NCBI GenBank assembly: GCA_963573305.1
Contig: OY754332.1
Span: 52,551,559-52,615,558 of the forward strand
Length of the DNA: 64,000 nt
DNA from: Pyrrhosoma nymphula
Taxonomy: Eukaryota; Arthropoda; Insecta; Odonata; Coenagrionidae
Direction of reading: 5' to 3'
Shown here: in pieces, positions 30,805 through 43,402 of the stretch
How the letters are laid out: each line of letters begins with the position of its first letter
Numbering within the stretch: position 1 is the stretch's first letter
Made by a program: the position numbers and the translations under genes
Notes under the pieces: model-generated
Seen by the model: the letters and a program-made list of their open reading frames with translations, nothing else
What the model was told of the DNA's origin: nothing
Databases searched by the model: none

Positions 30805-33800
30805 GAAAGTGGATTTATACCGCCTTATTGAAATGCCACAGGATCTACCACTTCAGGAAAATTAAAATAGCCACGCTCAAACTCCGCATGGAAATGTTTA
30901 TTAACAAAAGCGTTACCGTTAAATCGATAATTAATCCAGCGATATCCTTCATAATCTAGAATTACGATGAGAACGGACACTATTGACGTAAGAGATACTT
31001 GCTGATACATCTAGGCACATGGCTTAATAATATGTTAGTCATTTTTCCACATACATGAACATTCAAATATCTAAAAGATTTATCTATAATAAATGTATCT
31101 CATGTAACGCTTTTCCTGCATGAGGGGCTAAGCAAGTTAATTCGAGAAGTTTCGTCCGGGGAGGTTCTGTCTCGCAACCCTCATGTACGGCAGGTGAGGT
31201 CCTAGTTCATCTTGAGTTAGTTATTATTAAAAAAATGTTTGAAGAAGAAATAAATCATGGGTTCTACCAATGGTTTAACTGCTACTGCAGCGCCAAAATA
31301 GATAACTATAAGATAATTTTTACAACTGTTCGGTCTGTAAGAACATTTAAAGCTATTTAACGGTAAAAAGGTTAGTTACATCGGAAGAGGTGGGTTAAAA
31401 TATGCATTAATTAATCTTGTGCCATCGGAAAGACCAAAAAGGTTGACAAAGAGCACAATTATTTTAATATTGAACACTCCTCAGATGGAGCATGTTACAA
31501 TTAACAGTATTTGCACGAATTAATTGTGTGGGTAATGCAGAAAGAGAATTGGCAGAGTAAGAAAGAAAGATTGCTCGGATTTCCTGTTGCCACCCAAAGA
31601 GGTACCGAGCCAGCTCACTGGAACCCACTTCCGGCATTCGTCAGAAACAGACGAAGGCCGATGGCCGGTCCATCACGCCGCTCCTGCAGATCTCGAATGG
31701 AACTCAGCAGAGAGAGACGTCATACTGTACCATGATACAGTGCCCTTCAAACAAGGGAAACACTGCCTTCGGAAAAATGAAGTGCTTGCTTGCAAAGTTA
31801 GCAATTTAAGACTTTCGCTAACATTTTGAATGCGTTAATACTAAGAGGATTTTTTGGTGTTCTCAACACGACGAAATATGAAGCACTCCACGTTCTTCAT
31901 ACCCCATCGTGAATGTAACAAAATATTAAGCAATGCAGGTCAGTGCTTAAAACTTTATTACATTTACGTAACGAAATATTAAGCAATTCACTTGCGCATA
32001 ATATCTCGTTTCGTTTACGGCGATTCTCAAACCTATATGCATGTTGTGTGTTTCGATGGTTTATAAAATCGAGTCACTAATTGCCTACCTATTTTTCATC
32101 GGCTAAAGTCACTTTAATTTCTCCCTCCAAGTCTCTAAGTGAAGTTTATGACCCTTAAGCCACCTTGGTGGCCCTAGCGCGAAGGAATCAACGTCTGAAG
32201 CTAACGCAGAACCCTACACACTTCACCTGGGTGCGCAAAATAGATTGATAGATGGGTGAATACGGGAAAAGGACAGCCCTCTACCCACCTTCTTGCGCAC
32301 GGATAGGAGTCGAATCCCTACCTGAAATGTTAACTGTAAGGTCCACCGGTGGCAGTACTGCGTCGCTCTCCATCGACGATCCCTCGAAGCACACGTATAT
32401 CAAACACTTTGTACTAATTCAAACAGCACTAAAATGGCCATACACTTGATAGAAACCACGGTAACACTTACTTCATTGCACTTCAGGCACCAATCCTTGA
32501 GTGTAGGTTCTTCTATTTTCTGGGGCAGCGGCCGTCTCCTCTTGCTGTAATGTTTGTTATGTATTTGTTTATTGAATCTCAGATTGTAAGAAGTATGTGT
32601 GAACCACTTATTATTGTAGTTACTCTACATACAATATAGTCACCATATGGGAGTGATATGGGCATTAGAAGAATTGAATTAGCAAAATAGCAATCCAGTT
32701 ACAGAATGGAACAATATGAACTATTTTTGTTTTAGCAAGGAAAGGTTTGAAGAGAGATTTTTCTGAAGCGTGACCTTGGAGGTGATGGTTAGGAATGTGG
32801 GCAAGGTAATGGACGAATAAGAAATTACGGATATTGAGGAAGCAGGCGAATATTCTTAAAACAAGTGGAAACTTCAGATAGCAAATGAAGACATAAGAAA
32901 TATGGGTATTCAGCATTGGGGGAAAACATTTAAAGACTACCTTTTAGTATAGCAATTATTCACTTAAACGGCAAGTTAAGAGCCTCTTTACCTTGGAATG
33001 AGACGGCGCCACTCAATGCGCACAAGGGAATAAATATAAAACATCACTTCGGATCAACGAAGAGGAAATGCTGCGAGGAAATGAAAGATAAAGTATTGAG
33101 TTTAAACAATCTCTAGAGACAAGCAACTATTTCACTTGTGCGGTTATTGGTGAGCTTTCACACAGGGTCATCCCTGCCAAAGGATCTAGCACAGAAGCAG
33201 ACAACGAAGGAAGGAAGCGAAGAATAGACACCCCAGGAAGAAATTACAGATGTTCAAAGGAAGATTTTTCAACCTGCAGAAGTTGTGAGTGAAAATAGTT
33301 GAGTGAAATGCAGCCAATGGAAACAGTATACCTCTGAAATAGACAAATGAAACCACTATCATTACATGAAAAATGCACATTGCAATATAAATGTGCTCAA
33401 TTAGGTGTACATTTCTATATGTACGAAGTACCATGGTAGCCACCACTACCGATGTGTGGCACGGGGTGATTCCACGCCAGGCATGCAGCACTCGTCCTAG
33501 TTCAGATTGGGACCTCACACGTTCCCCTGGCCGCTAGGCGCAGACCAAAAAGCAGTCAGGAGAAGAGTGCGCAGTCAAACCAGAAACTTAGGAGAGTGAA
33601 TGAGAGTAAATGAACACGAAAACATACAGACTAATAAAAACGCTGAGCGTATTTCTGCGCACATAGCGCATAAAAGTTGCCATATAGTATAGGTATAAGC
33701 TGAATGTTCAACGAGCAACTGCTGAGTTGTTCAGTTTACAATATAAAAGGCAGATAGGTTAATTAACTATTACAACATTATCTTTATCTTTTAATACACT

Positions 33801-35030
33801 TACCTCTTCAGCGGTGGATGACAGCTTCCGATCCTCGCCCACGACTCACAAGTGCACACTGAAATACGCAAAACACCAACCACATCTCAAAATTATTATT
33901 ACGTCCACATTATGTCAAGACTAGTGCACTAGCTAAATGAGATCCCTGAAGCTGTGTCGCCCGACCTGGGTCGGATTTTTGTCCCTCCCGCTCTTTAAGG
34001 AAGAGCATTCGCCTTATATAGGACGAAATGGGGAGAATGAGGAGGGGGAGGGATTTTAGTTCGGATTCGGGGGTTTCAGGCAAGGTCTTATTCGCACGTA
34101 GGAAGAAACGTTGGAAGACTGGGTCAAAAAGGATGTTTACCTATGGAAAGGAGAGAGCTAGGAGGGGAGCAGTGCACCTTTTGGCTTGTAAGTGCGAGGG
34201 GGGTGAGGGTGAGATGAGAGGAGATACGGGGATGGAACGGCCCTCGGAGTTTGATACCCGCGTCTAGGTTAGAATGGGGGACTTTAAGACCCACCGCTCA
34301 GTCGTCTCGATGGTACTCACCGCACATTGAAACCCATCCCCTATTCACATAGCCGTTGTTGACTGGAAATACAAGCTTTCACACTCTGTTCCGGTGAGGG
34401 GAAGCCCAACTCTACGGCGTAAAAAGCCAAGGCGACGCAGGTACGTCATTGGAAAAAAAGTGAGAATGGGATGAATTTTGCTGGGCCACATTTGTGAAAG
34501 AGAATGTCCAAGAAAAGTCTACGTGTCAGCACACCTATATTTATTTATCTGTCAGCAAAGTGAGCCAACGTAAAATCAGCAAAAATATCTATTTTGATCA
34601 GAATCAAAACATTTCACTCATGAATGAATGCAATGTTAGAAATTATTTTTCTACATCTGACCATATTTCATTTGCGCATTATTTTTCAAAGTTCATTGGT
34701 TGGCTTCATTGTTATACATCTAACTCCTTTTTTTGCAATCATTTAGATATATCCTCTTCATAATTATCCGGTTACTCCGTTTTGGTATCTACATCAGTGT
34801 TTCGTATTTGTGATGGAATATTGCAATTAAATGCTACTTGTAATAGGCCGAATCACAAGACGGAAACAAAAGAAGTTTCTTAGAAAATTTAGTATGAAGA
34901 AAGTTACCTTGGAACTTGATGTTACAAAAATAACCATAATTAGGTACTGATAGTAATTTTTGGAAGAATTTTTGTTATTATTTTTTTACAATATTACTCA
35001 TTTTCCATTGGATAATGTTTTATCATAGCG
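30805..35030. other. Long stretch without a recognisable gene
   Basis: No frame on either strand shows a domain. Frames at 31511-31829, 33186-33518 and 34028-34267 look like chance. A G/A-rich patch covers 34025-34240. The TCGAATCC near 32310 lacks a tRNA fold around it. Confidence 0.5.
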
Positions 35031-35039
35031 AATTTTATC

Positions 35040-35280
35040 CACTTTTTAATCGGTCCTTTATAAAATCATGTATTTAACCCATAATGTTTTCATTCACCCC
35101 ACGTGATTGCAATGATATCGTTTTTGTGTGAACAACTTTGTCATATGCTACCTTGAAATCTAAGAAAAATACGTTGGCTTACTATTTCATTTCCTTTTTG
35201 TTTAGGATATCGTAGAAAAAGAACCCGATGTGGTTCATGCATGATCTCATTTTCCGCAGTCCGTGCTGACTGTTTTAGGA
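35040..35280 (-). pseudogene. Decayed non-LTR reverse transcriptase fragment (CR1/Jockey-like)
   Basis: On the minus strand a single frame keeps S-Q-H-G-L-R-K (about 35275-35255), then motif A F-L-D-F-K-V-A-Y-D-K-V (about 35168-35135) and a downstream H-D-F-I-K-D-R (about 35065). Stops interrupt it before motif A and where a Trp is usual. The order and spacing match the palm of CR1/Jockey-group LINEs. It is too short and damaged for the open-frame view to show. Confidence 0.6.
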
Positions 35281-37455
35281 GAGGTTTTGATTTCTCAGAA
35301 AGCTCATGATATTACTAACAAGTATGTCACCAATCGTAAGGAAATGCGGCGTCATGTTTGATATCGTCCTGCGTTCATACACATTCAAAGAAGTAGTTTC
35401 ATGTGTCGACTATGTCGTTACCAGTAATGAATAATTATTATTTTCCTCTTTCAAAGATTTATACAGTTAATAATTTATTATGAAGTTGCCTAGCGAAGGA
35501 CCAACATTATTCTTCGTTTTCATCCAATGATTTGCCTATTCTCTTTCCTTTAATCGAGCGGAGTGTACTATCTTCTTTGTTTTCAATTTTACTTTATATG
35601 GAAACTTGATTTCTTTTGATTTGAGTGGCAGCTGAGAAACACTTGATGAAACACTTAGTGAAAAAGATATACACAAATAACTATGGTTGGGTGAAAATGC
35701 CAGTTTATCCAGTGATCTGGTTTTCTTTGGCGATGTAAGAAGTGAAGAAGAGGACTATATGGAATAAGACGAAGAGATTCCTCATGGTTAAGGATTCCAA
35801 GTGTCTAAGTGCTGAACTTTTTCCACGCAAAATGAGTGAGATCTCCGGTGATAGATAAGCGACAATAGCAATGAATTCCAAAAGTGGTATGTTTAGACGG
35901 CGATCTTATTCAAATAGAACGAAGGTTGATGCAGAATAATTTGCGTCCCCCTCATGAATATAAAAATGAAACATAAATACTAGTCAAGATATTTCTTCTT
36001 ATTGTGATGTATTTCGTCTTTTCCCACCCTTGGAAATCATGGTTGTCATATGTACATACAAAAATTTGAAGATCAAGCTTATGATATCTGCATATATCAC
36101 AGGCTTAAAATGGCTAGAAACTACTGATGAAGAAATTTGAAGTTTTATTGCTGTTCCTATTGAAGGCGGAAAAAAAGGAAACGATCTGTCTCATATTTAT
36201 GATCTACGAATATGGCATTTCGATCACCATTTTTCACCGCACGCACGTCTAGAACACGGTTTCATGTGCGAAGTAGCCTCATTAAGGGATTTAACCCTCG
36301 GGTAACACTAACGAAATAATCATAACGGCTTTTAACGTATCTTGCCGATCTTCCCTTCCCTTTGTGGGACACCTGATGTGACATTTACTTCATTAGAGAT
36401 AGCGCCGTCTAATACAACTCGTTGCATGCGATTGCTTAAGAATTCTCTTCTCAAAAATGTGTTACGATGCAATGCATCTATTTCACACAATGACAATAGC
36501 AAACGCGATCCACAAGACTGTCAAACATACCGTGATATCATTGATTTGAGGGAATAAGAGGTGATGATTAGTGCATACATTATGTTTTATTTCGTCATAA
36601 CCCAATTCATCATCGAATTACCTTGATTTCATAGTGTCTGTTTTTGCACCTGTGAGGAACTGAAAACATTGTGGTTTACAAACTCTTAGTTTTCTACGCC
36701 ATGTAAAAGTTAAGTGCTCGAGTGACTTACGTAGCTTACTTCTACCTGGTTGGGTGCTCCACTACTCGTAATCTGCGATTTCAATATCTCTGCTTTGTTA
36801 CAAACTTTTCTAGTTCGACAAAATTACTCTTTTTGGAATGAAATATAGTTTGAGTCTGTTAGACCTTGACAACTATGCCTAGAGTGATATTTACCGTATT
36901 CTCTTTCGCCTCTAATTCAACTTTATCGAAAACACCATTAGAGTAGGAGTACATAACAATAATCATGATTCTTGATATCATCTTAGTCTTCTTTCAAATC
37001 TTTTGAATAATTTTCCCGTCTTGACTACTTTTTTCGAGACTTAACCATCCACTTCCCCATTTTCCACGCGTTGTTATCTCCCACAAGTCAAGTGTCCTCT
37101 TCACCTCTTTAGTAATTAAAGAGAAGGCATTTGTTTGGAAGGCAGTTACGAGACATTAATATATTAGGCTTGACTCTTTCGGTAACATCGTGTGTTCTCC
37201 TTGAGTAGAGTTCATTTCTCGCTTGTAAATTAGGATCTTTAAAACTATCCCTTTAGTGAATTTTAACGGCGCATGAGGTTATTATTTCCTGGATTGTACC
37301 CTACTCTCCAATCCTGATTAAGATATCCAACGCACATATTAACGTTGAATAGTGCAACTCAATTAATTCATTGAATACAAATATATGTATGCACACAAGG
37401 AAAGCAATCAAGTAGTTAAAACAACTCACTTAGTTGTAGTTGTAATTGAAGTTGT
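35281..37455. other. Mostly non-coding stretch with a faint piggyBac-like trace
   Basis: Around 36110-36200 and 36342-36557 (+ strand) short open pieces have L-E-T-T-D-E-E-I and, further on, D-N-S-K-R-D-P followed by Y-R-D-I-I-D. This loosely resembles the N-terminal half of piggyBac transposases. The match is weak. A TTAACCC at 36291 is a possible piggyBac-type end. Confidence 0.25.
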
Positions 37456-37496
37456 AATAAAATGTAATACAAAGAATCTTTGTATTACATTTTATT
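37456..37496. repeat. 41-base perfect palindrome
   Basis: Two 20-base arms (37456-37475 and 37477-37496) are exact reverse complements around one A. It lies about 500 bases upstream of the piggyBac gene. A cruciform or small hairpin is expected. Its sequence is AT-rich. Confidence 0.9.
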
Positions 37497-37511
37497 GCGT
37501 ATCAGTCGAAT

Positions 37512-37542
37512 CCCCGCCGGCGCGTGCCATCGCGTTACAATA
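37512..37542 (+). repeat. GC-rich direct repeat left of the piggyBac gene
   Basis: It shares CCCCGCC, GCGTGC and CGCGTTA in the same order with 39854-39883, to the right of the gene. The orientation is direct, not inverted. Confidence 0.7.
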
Positions 37543-37688
37543 TCTGCTTGAGGAGTTTTTGAGACTTGACTCGATCAATCTCGCAATTTACATTGCTATT
37601 TCGCTACATTTGTTTCCCCATTACATTGTCTAAGGAGAGGATGACTTAGGTATGGGTGAGTATACCTCCTTTGGTTTCGACCCTAGGG

Positions 37689-37712
37689 TATATATTTCTC
37701 TCCGATTCAGTC
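37689..37712 (+). promoter_or_regulatory. Candidate promoter of the piggyBac transposase gene
   Basis: TATATATTT at 37689-37697 is followed by TCAGTC at 37707-37712, which matches the arthropod initiator consensus. The spacing of about 20 bases is slightly short. The coding start is about 250 bases downstream. Confidence 0.45.
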
Positions 37713-37964
37713 TGAAAAGAACTCGTGAGTGAAGCATACGCTAGTTCCAGTTGGTGATCGCTAACTTGTGTTCAACGCCCTGTACCAGTGCACCTTGTGA
37801 AAGTAATTACCTGTAACTGTTAGTAACTGTAAATTTACATTCGTAGAGCTGGTGAATGCCACAACTGTAGTATCATTTCTATTGAAATAAGTTCATAAAT
37901 ATGCCATAAGTAGCTCTCTTTTTTTCAATAAGGAATCAAAAAGCCGAGCATACACTTCCCTACC

Positions 37965-39680
37965 ATGAGTGAGCCTGAAAGACATAAAATACTCCAAATT
38001 CTTGACAGTGAGAGTGAAGGGGAATATGCAGATTTGAGTGAGAGCGACGATGAGGAATGCGAAAACACCATTTACCGTTCGGACCACGACTCATTTTCTG
38101 AGGAAAGTGAGGATGAGCAATCGCCCGCAACAAGAGCTTCTTCCTTCGTGGGAAAAAACGGTGTGACAGAGTGGTCCGCTGTGAAGCCAACAAAAAGATC
38201 CAGAATTGAGAGATGCAATTTGCTGAAACGTCTACCTGGACTTCTGGGTAACGCACGAAATGTATCTGATATTTTGGGTTCTTGGCAAATTTTTTTTCCA
38301 GATGATATATTATCAGATTTTGTTTTGCTCACAAACACAAAAGTTCGAAGTGTTCAGGGTAGTTTTCTGCGTCAAAGGGATGCAAGGGAAACGAACCTAA
38401 TTGAACTCAAGGCCCTTTTGGGATTACTGTATTTAGCTGGGGTGCAAAAGTCGAACCATAAAAATATTTTTGATCTGTGGAGAGCAGATGGAACAGGAAC
38501 TGAATATTTTAGACTTGTAATGGGTGTAAATAGGTTCAAATTTTTACTAAGAATGTTGAGATTTGATAACATTCACGAAAGAAACGAATTGAAGAAAAAA
38601 GACAAATTTTCCCCAATTAGGGACATTTTTGAAACTTTTGTCAGTAATTGCCGGAATAATTACAGTATGAGTGAAGCGGTTACAGTAGATGAGATGCTTC
38701 CACAATTCCGGGGTAGGTGCAGTTTCCGTGTTTACATGCCAAACAAGCCGTCTAAGTATGGGATCAAAATATTTGCATGTTGTGATGCAAAAACATTTTA
38801 CACCGGTAATATGGAAGTGTACGTTGGAAAACAAAATCAGTGCCCAGATAAAATTGATTACATGCCAGACTCAGTGGTAAAAAGACTAGTTCAGTACATT
38901 TATAACACTAAAAGAAATGTCACCCTTGATAACTGGTTCATGTCCTACCCGTTAGCACTTCATCTTCTAATAAATGGTGAAACAACAGTAGGAACGATAA
39001 GAAAAAATAAAAGTGAGATTCCACCCATGTTTATCGCTAAGACGAAAGATAGAGTAGTTGGAAATAGTATTTTTGGTTTTCAAAAAGAAATGACGCTAGT
39101 GTCATACAAACCTAAAGCTAACAAAGTTGTATTGCTCTTATCAACAATGCATCGAGATGACATTGTTGATCCTCAAACGAATAAACCTGAAATTGTTATG
39201 TATTACAACTCCACAAAAGGTGGTGTAGACGTTTCAGATCGTTTACAGTCCACTTACAGTGTCTCTCGCATATCATGCCGATGGCCGCTAACACTTTTTT
39301 TTACCTTGTTGAACATTGGCGCGATCAATAGCATTGTTATTTATAAAGCAAACTCAGGTAATTCTGTTAGTCGTAGGGAGTATTTGAATAATCTTGTTAA
39401 ACTTTTGACCAGAGATTACATGCTGAAAAGAGAGAAACAGCAAAATATCCAATTATCTCTGCGACTCCGGGTTAGGGAAATATTGGGTATACATGAGAGA
39501 GGCGATAACGTGAGCTGCCATGCTGATGGCCGATGTGCTTACTGCCCATCTAAAAAAATAGAAAAACAAAGACTGTATGCAATACCTGTAAAAAGCCCAT
39601 TTGCCGGGAGCACTGTGTATTCAACTGCATATCATGTTCCCAAAATGCCGACGGAATTGATGACTGATTGTGAGTCGTAA
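37965..39680 (+). CDS. piggyBac transposase, structurally intact (571 residues)
   Basis: This DDE_Tnp_1_7 transposase would cut and paste at TTAA sites. The acidic N-terminus (about residues 10-55, rich in Glu, Asp and Ser) is typical. The catalytic Asp triad is at residues 242 (in TVDEM), 322 (in TLDNW) and 422 (in GGVDVSD). The C-terminal Cys/His-rich finger starts near 510 (C-H-A-D-G-R-C-A-Y-C). There is no frameshift or stop, and 571 residues is the usual size. AATAAA at 39791 would serve as polyadenylation signal. The copy looks recent, but its ends are not securely defined, so activity is uncertain. Confidence 0.93.
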   Translation: MSEPERHKILQILDSESEGEYADLSESDDEECENTIYRSDHDSFSEESEDEQSPATRASSFVGKNGVTEWSAVKPTKRSRIERCNLLKRLPGLLGNARNVSDILGSWQIFFPDDILSDFVLLTNTKVRSVQGSFLRQRDARETNLIELKALLGLLYLAGVQKSNHKNIFDLWRADGTGTEYFRLVMGVNRFKFLLRMLRFDNIHERNELKKKDKFSPIRDIFETFVSNCRNNYSMSEAVTVDEMLPQFRGRCSFRVYMPNKPSKYGIKIFACCDAKTFYTGNMEVYVGKQNQCPDKIDYMPDSVVKRLVQYIYNTKRNVTLDNWFMSYPLALHLLINGETTVGTIRKNKSEIPPMFIAKTKDRVVGNSIFGFQKEMTLVSYKPKANKVVLLLSTMHRDDIVDPQTNKPEIVMYYNSTKGGVDVSDRLQSTYSVSRISCRWPLTLFFTLLNIGAINSIVIYKANSGNSVSRREYLNNLVKLLTRDYMLKREKQQNIQLSLRLRVREILGIHERGDNVSCHADGRCAYCPSKKIEKQRLYAIPVKSPFAGSTVYSTAYHVPKMPTELMTDCES

Positions 39681-39853
39681 GTAGTAAGGTTTTTCTTGTA
39701 ATCAGAAAATTTTCTCTTATGTTCTCTATGTTCATGGCTTAAAAATGAATATGATTCGTTTGTTAAATATTTTTTCAACCGATTTTGTCAAATAAATGTT
39801 CTTTAAAGGGTTTATTAGTGTTTATTTACCCGTATACAACCCTTCGGTCTCTT

Positions 39854-39907
39854 CCCCGCCCCGCGTGCTACCGCGTTAAAATAAAAGCGCGTGCTACCGC
39901 GGGTTAA
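39854..39907 (+). repeat. Right flank of piggyBac: doubled GC-rich motif ending at TTAA
   Basis: GCGTGCTACCGCG occurs twice (from about 39862 and 39890). The second copy runs into GGGTTAA with TTAA at 39904-39907, a piggyBac-type boundary. Another TTAA is at 39876-39879. Confidence 0.55.
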
Positions 39908-40049
39908 TGCGACTTGGAATTTTCCACACTGATTGGGCGCCACTGACGAGACATATGTTTTCCTTCATGCCATGCACACTACAGAAGTAAATTTTTCTCA
40001 AAGTGTAAATGGCAGTTGCTGATTCCTAATATAGTTTCACTTATGCTCA

Positions 40050-40430
40050 GGTGGGGTGCCAAGGGCGTATTTCAGATGGCGGGGTGTTCGCAGTACATCT
40101 TTCTATAGAATGATGCAAGGAAATATTCTATCACTCCCATCCCCTGACAGAGGAAGACAGAGTGCCGTTATGTTTTAGTAGCATATGATGCATTTCCGTT
40201 AACAGTAAATATTAAGAAGCAGGAGAACTTGGACCATCACCTGAGAGAGTGATCAACTACAGACATTCTCGTGCTAGAACAGTGGTGGAACATAGTTTCG
40301 GTTTATTATGCTCTGTATTTCGGCTCTTCAGGAAGACGTTTGTACTGTGTTTAGGAAATGCTGAAGTTATGGTGACAGCTTGTCTGTATTTGCACAACTT
40401 ATTCTTTATGTTTTCTTATTCTTACATTCA
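40050..40430 (+). pseudogene. PIF/Harbinger transposase remnant (C-terminal half)
   Basis: Pieces in different frames line up in order: G-R-I-S-D-G-G-V-F (about 40065), L-P-S-P-D (about 40135), Y-D-A-F-P-L (about 40185) with the family's second catalytic Asp, and then the open stretch from 40249 with N-Y-R-H-S-R-A-R-T-V-V-E-H-S-F-G carrying the catalytic Glu and H-N-L-F at the end. At least two frameshifts and stops break it. The N-terminal half is missing. Confidence 0.75.
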
Positions 40431-41290
40431 TTCCCCCAATATAGTTATTTCCCGATTTATTTATTTATTTATTTCATGTTTCACGAAATACAGTGACTAG
40501 ACAATTAAGAATAGATTCTATTTAAAAAATTATCCCGTCTCTTTCAAAAGATAATTTTAAATTTTATCGGAATAGTGTTTACAACTTTTTATCTATACAA
40601 TTGAATGTAATTGGATTATTCTACTTCCTAGACAACACTTACAAGAAAACTAAGAATAACTTTTAATTTATGTCTAAGACACAACAATATGTAAGTCTGT
40701 ACTACAATAGATTCTATTTTTTTTTTAATTATCCCGTCTCTTTCAAAAGATAATTTTAATTTTTCTGAAATTTCGTTCCTCATCCACACTTTCAACAGTT
40801 TTGGTGCATTTGCTCATAATATTCTTATTCTATGTTTAAGACAGTTTAACTTCTTAGTAATTATTCCATCGTCTATGCTTTTCCAGTTCGAAGTTATATC
40901 TTAATATAATTTGTATTTGGAAAGGACACACCTCTTTTTGATCGCTCATATTTTTGACTCTCTTATTTAACTGAATGTAGGGACATACCTACATTTTCTC
41001 AGCCTTCCCCCTTTTTCTATATGTAAGGAAAGGCGAATACATCCATATTCATATTATCAATATTTTCTATTATTTCTATTAATTTTTCTGTTATAGAATA
41101 AACGTTACTAATTATAATATTTATCATCAATTTCCTTTCCCGACGTATTTGTAAATTTGAATTATATTGTACACAAGCTCAGCATCATTGCATAGTTTTG
41201 CATTTTTAAGGTATTTCCCGGCGTTGTGGATGTGGCCCAGTGACCTAACCCACAACTTGGAGGACCAGATTCTCGGGTATTAATCTCTTA
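40431..41290. other. AT-rich non-coding stretch
   Basis: A short (TTTA)n run is at 40455-40480. TTATCCCGTCTCTTTCAAAAGATAATTTTAA-type sequence occurs twice, near 40530 and 40730, about 200 bases apart. No gene is visible. Confidence 0.5.
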
Positions 41291-41442
41291 AGCTGGTTGC
41301 TTGCCACAGCTGGAAAGAACAGCCATGCCTTTCTTGGGTCTTACGACTTCCTGTATTGTTATCCACCAGGAGCATTTGACCAATATTCATCTGCAATCCT
41401 AGGCAGGAGCACTCACAGGGTACTATCATCCGGGCCAGATGT
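41291..41442 (+). repeat. About 150-bp dispersed repeat, copy 1
   Basis: It shares long blocks with 42459-42610, including CAGCCATGCCTTTCTT, CGACTTCCTGTAT, AATCCTAGGCAGGAGC and CGGGCCAGATG in the same order. The copies differ by about one fifth of positions. Confidence 0.85.
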
Positions 41443-42458
41443 CCAGGAGAAGCAGAAGTGGCATTTACATACAGATTTTTGACATTCAAATTATTTAATG
41501 GTGATTATTCATGCTGTTTAACTAAAACTGAATTACAAAAAAAGGGCGGGCGGTATGTTCGGGCCATTCTGCTTAGCTGTCGTCAGCACCACCTTCAGGT
41601 TCTTGGACGGCAAACGAGGCAAGCCTTGTCTACTACCAACGCTCGACGCGGAATGTTGCGGACAGAGTGCTCAAGGAAAAATACCCACGACCGTTCATCA
41701 CGAAAAATTCGTCTACTTTGGTCACCAAGATATTCACTTTGTTACCATTGTTTATTTTATTGTATAACGGTCAACAGTGAATACAGTGGTATTTTCCTTT
41801 CGTAGATACGAAATGCTTTTCAATTGAAATCACCCTTAACCACCTAATCTTTATTATTTTCAAACTCCAACCTAAAAACCGACGTGGCGTGAACATTTCT
41901 GATACCAGAGCCTGGTTTTAACATTGATTTTAGAAACGGTTTTATTTCTTTTCTCAATGTCAATACTTTTTTGAAGTTATTTGCATTATTTGAAAAAAAG
42001 ACATACAACCTCTGCCAACAATCAAGTAATTTTCAATCACTTTATACCGCTAGATTAAAACTAATCTATTGGATGCAATGGCACTTTGTAAGGCTCCCTT
42101 CTCCTTACTTTTTTCCATACATCTTCAAAAATGGAGTTGATGAGTAATCATCAGCAAGAGTTTTTACTAACATTGACGCAGAAATTTGAAAAATGTTTGA
42201 TGCACAGGTTCGAACAGCAAAAAAGGGCCTCAACTTCAAAACGAGGTAAACTACAACCTTCATACAGACAGAAAATTCAGCAAATATATTGTATACGATC
42301 AATGAGTGTACATTTCATGTACGTAACACCGAACGCCTAAACCAACAAATCCATGGCGGACGTGCTTAAGGCTATCTGCACGAAAATCAATCCATTATCT
42401 TTTAATGTCTATATGGGACCTTTATTTTCCTGTCGATAAGCCGAAGATCATACCCAAG

Positions 42459-42610
42459 GCTGATTGCTTGCCAAAGGTGTTATGATCAGCCATGCCTTTC
42501 TTTGGTTCTTCCGACTTCCTGTATGGAATTCCTTCAAGAGCAGTTGACCATTATTCGCCTGTAATCCTAGGCAGGAGCCCTCACAGGGTGCTATCACCCG
42601 GGCCAGATGA
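42459..42610 (+). repeat. About 150-bp dispersed repeat, copy 2
   Basis: This is the direct partner of the copy 1168 bases upstream. The intervening DNA holds no recognisable gene. The unit may be part of an unnamed short interspersed element. Confidence 0.85.
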
Positions 42611-43402
42611 ACCCTGGTTTTTTAAAGAGGTTGATACTCCTCTAACCCTCCTCCTTTCCCACCCTGGCTTATGAAAGGAAATGGCCGAGTTATTCGAGTG
42701 GTACTGAATTACTATTCAGTACGACTGACGAGAGAATATTGCTCATGATAACGTTGGTGACGAGAGGATCCTACAGGTCAAAAAAAATCCACGACCTTTC
42801 AATCGACTGCGAACTAAATACATTTTAGTGGCACACTACGACGGACGAGAAACACAGTAAGCCCGAGGAAACACCGAGCGGAACATAAGGCCTCAGATAT
42901 TGTCACCGTATTGGTCTCCGATTCAATTTTGCAAATGGATGCCCTGGAAAATATTTGCTTAAAATTCCTCCATGAGAATGCCAACGAAACACTGAAATAC
43001 CTCGAATCAATATGAAATAACTCAGGAGCTCAGTCGAAAAAAAAAGCTGAAGTGAATGCCTTTAAAATGGTTCCCAACAAACCCACAAGCGATTTCGATT
43101 CATGAAAATTTCAAAACGAGAAATTGCTTTCTGGGAAGAACCAGAGACAAGAGCAACTCGTTCAATGTTTATAAACCACAGCCACAGCCAGTGTGCACAC
43201 TTTCGGTTTATAAAGGATAAATTCATCTTTCAAATACAAATGGATTCCATTTCTCAATCTGTATGAAAGTACAGTAGTATTAAAAAGATTTAAAGAATTG
43301 CAATTCACTCCCGCACAAAATATATTATTAACCTGTATTGTTAATCAAGAAACCTCGTAATTCTCATAGCCAAAAGCTAAATACAAATCTAAATTGCTAC
43401 TA
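42611..43402. other. Non-coding stretch before the tandem array
   Basis: No domain or repeat recognised. Confidence 0.4.

Noticed and set aside
32300..32350. Possible tRNA T-arm (GTCGAATCC)
   Set aside because: No acceptor, D or anticodon stems fit around it.
36291..36310. TTAACCCTCGGG as left end of the piggyBac element
   Set aside because: It only loosely matches the right end and would place the end 1.67 kb from the start codon, across another possible transposase trace. Kept only as a weak candidate.
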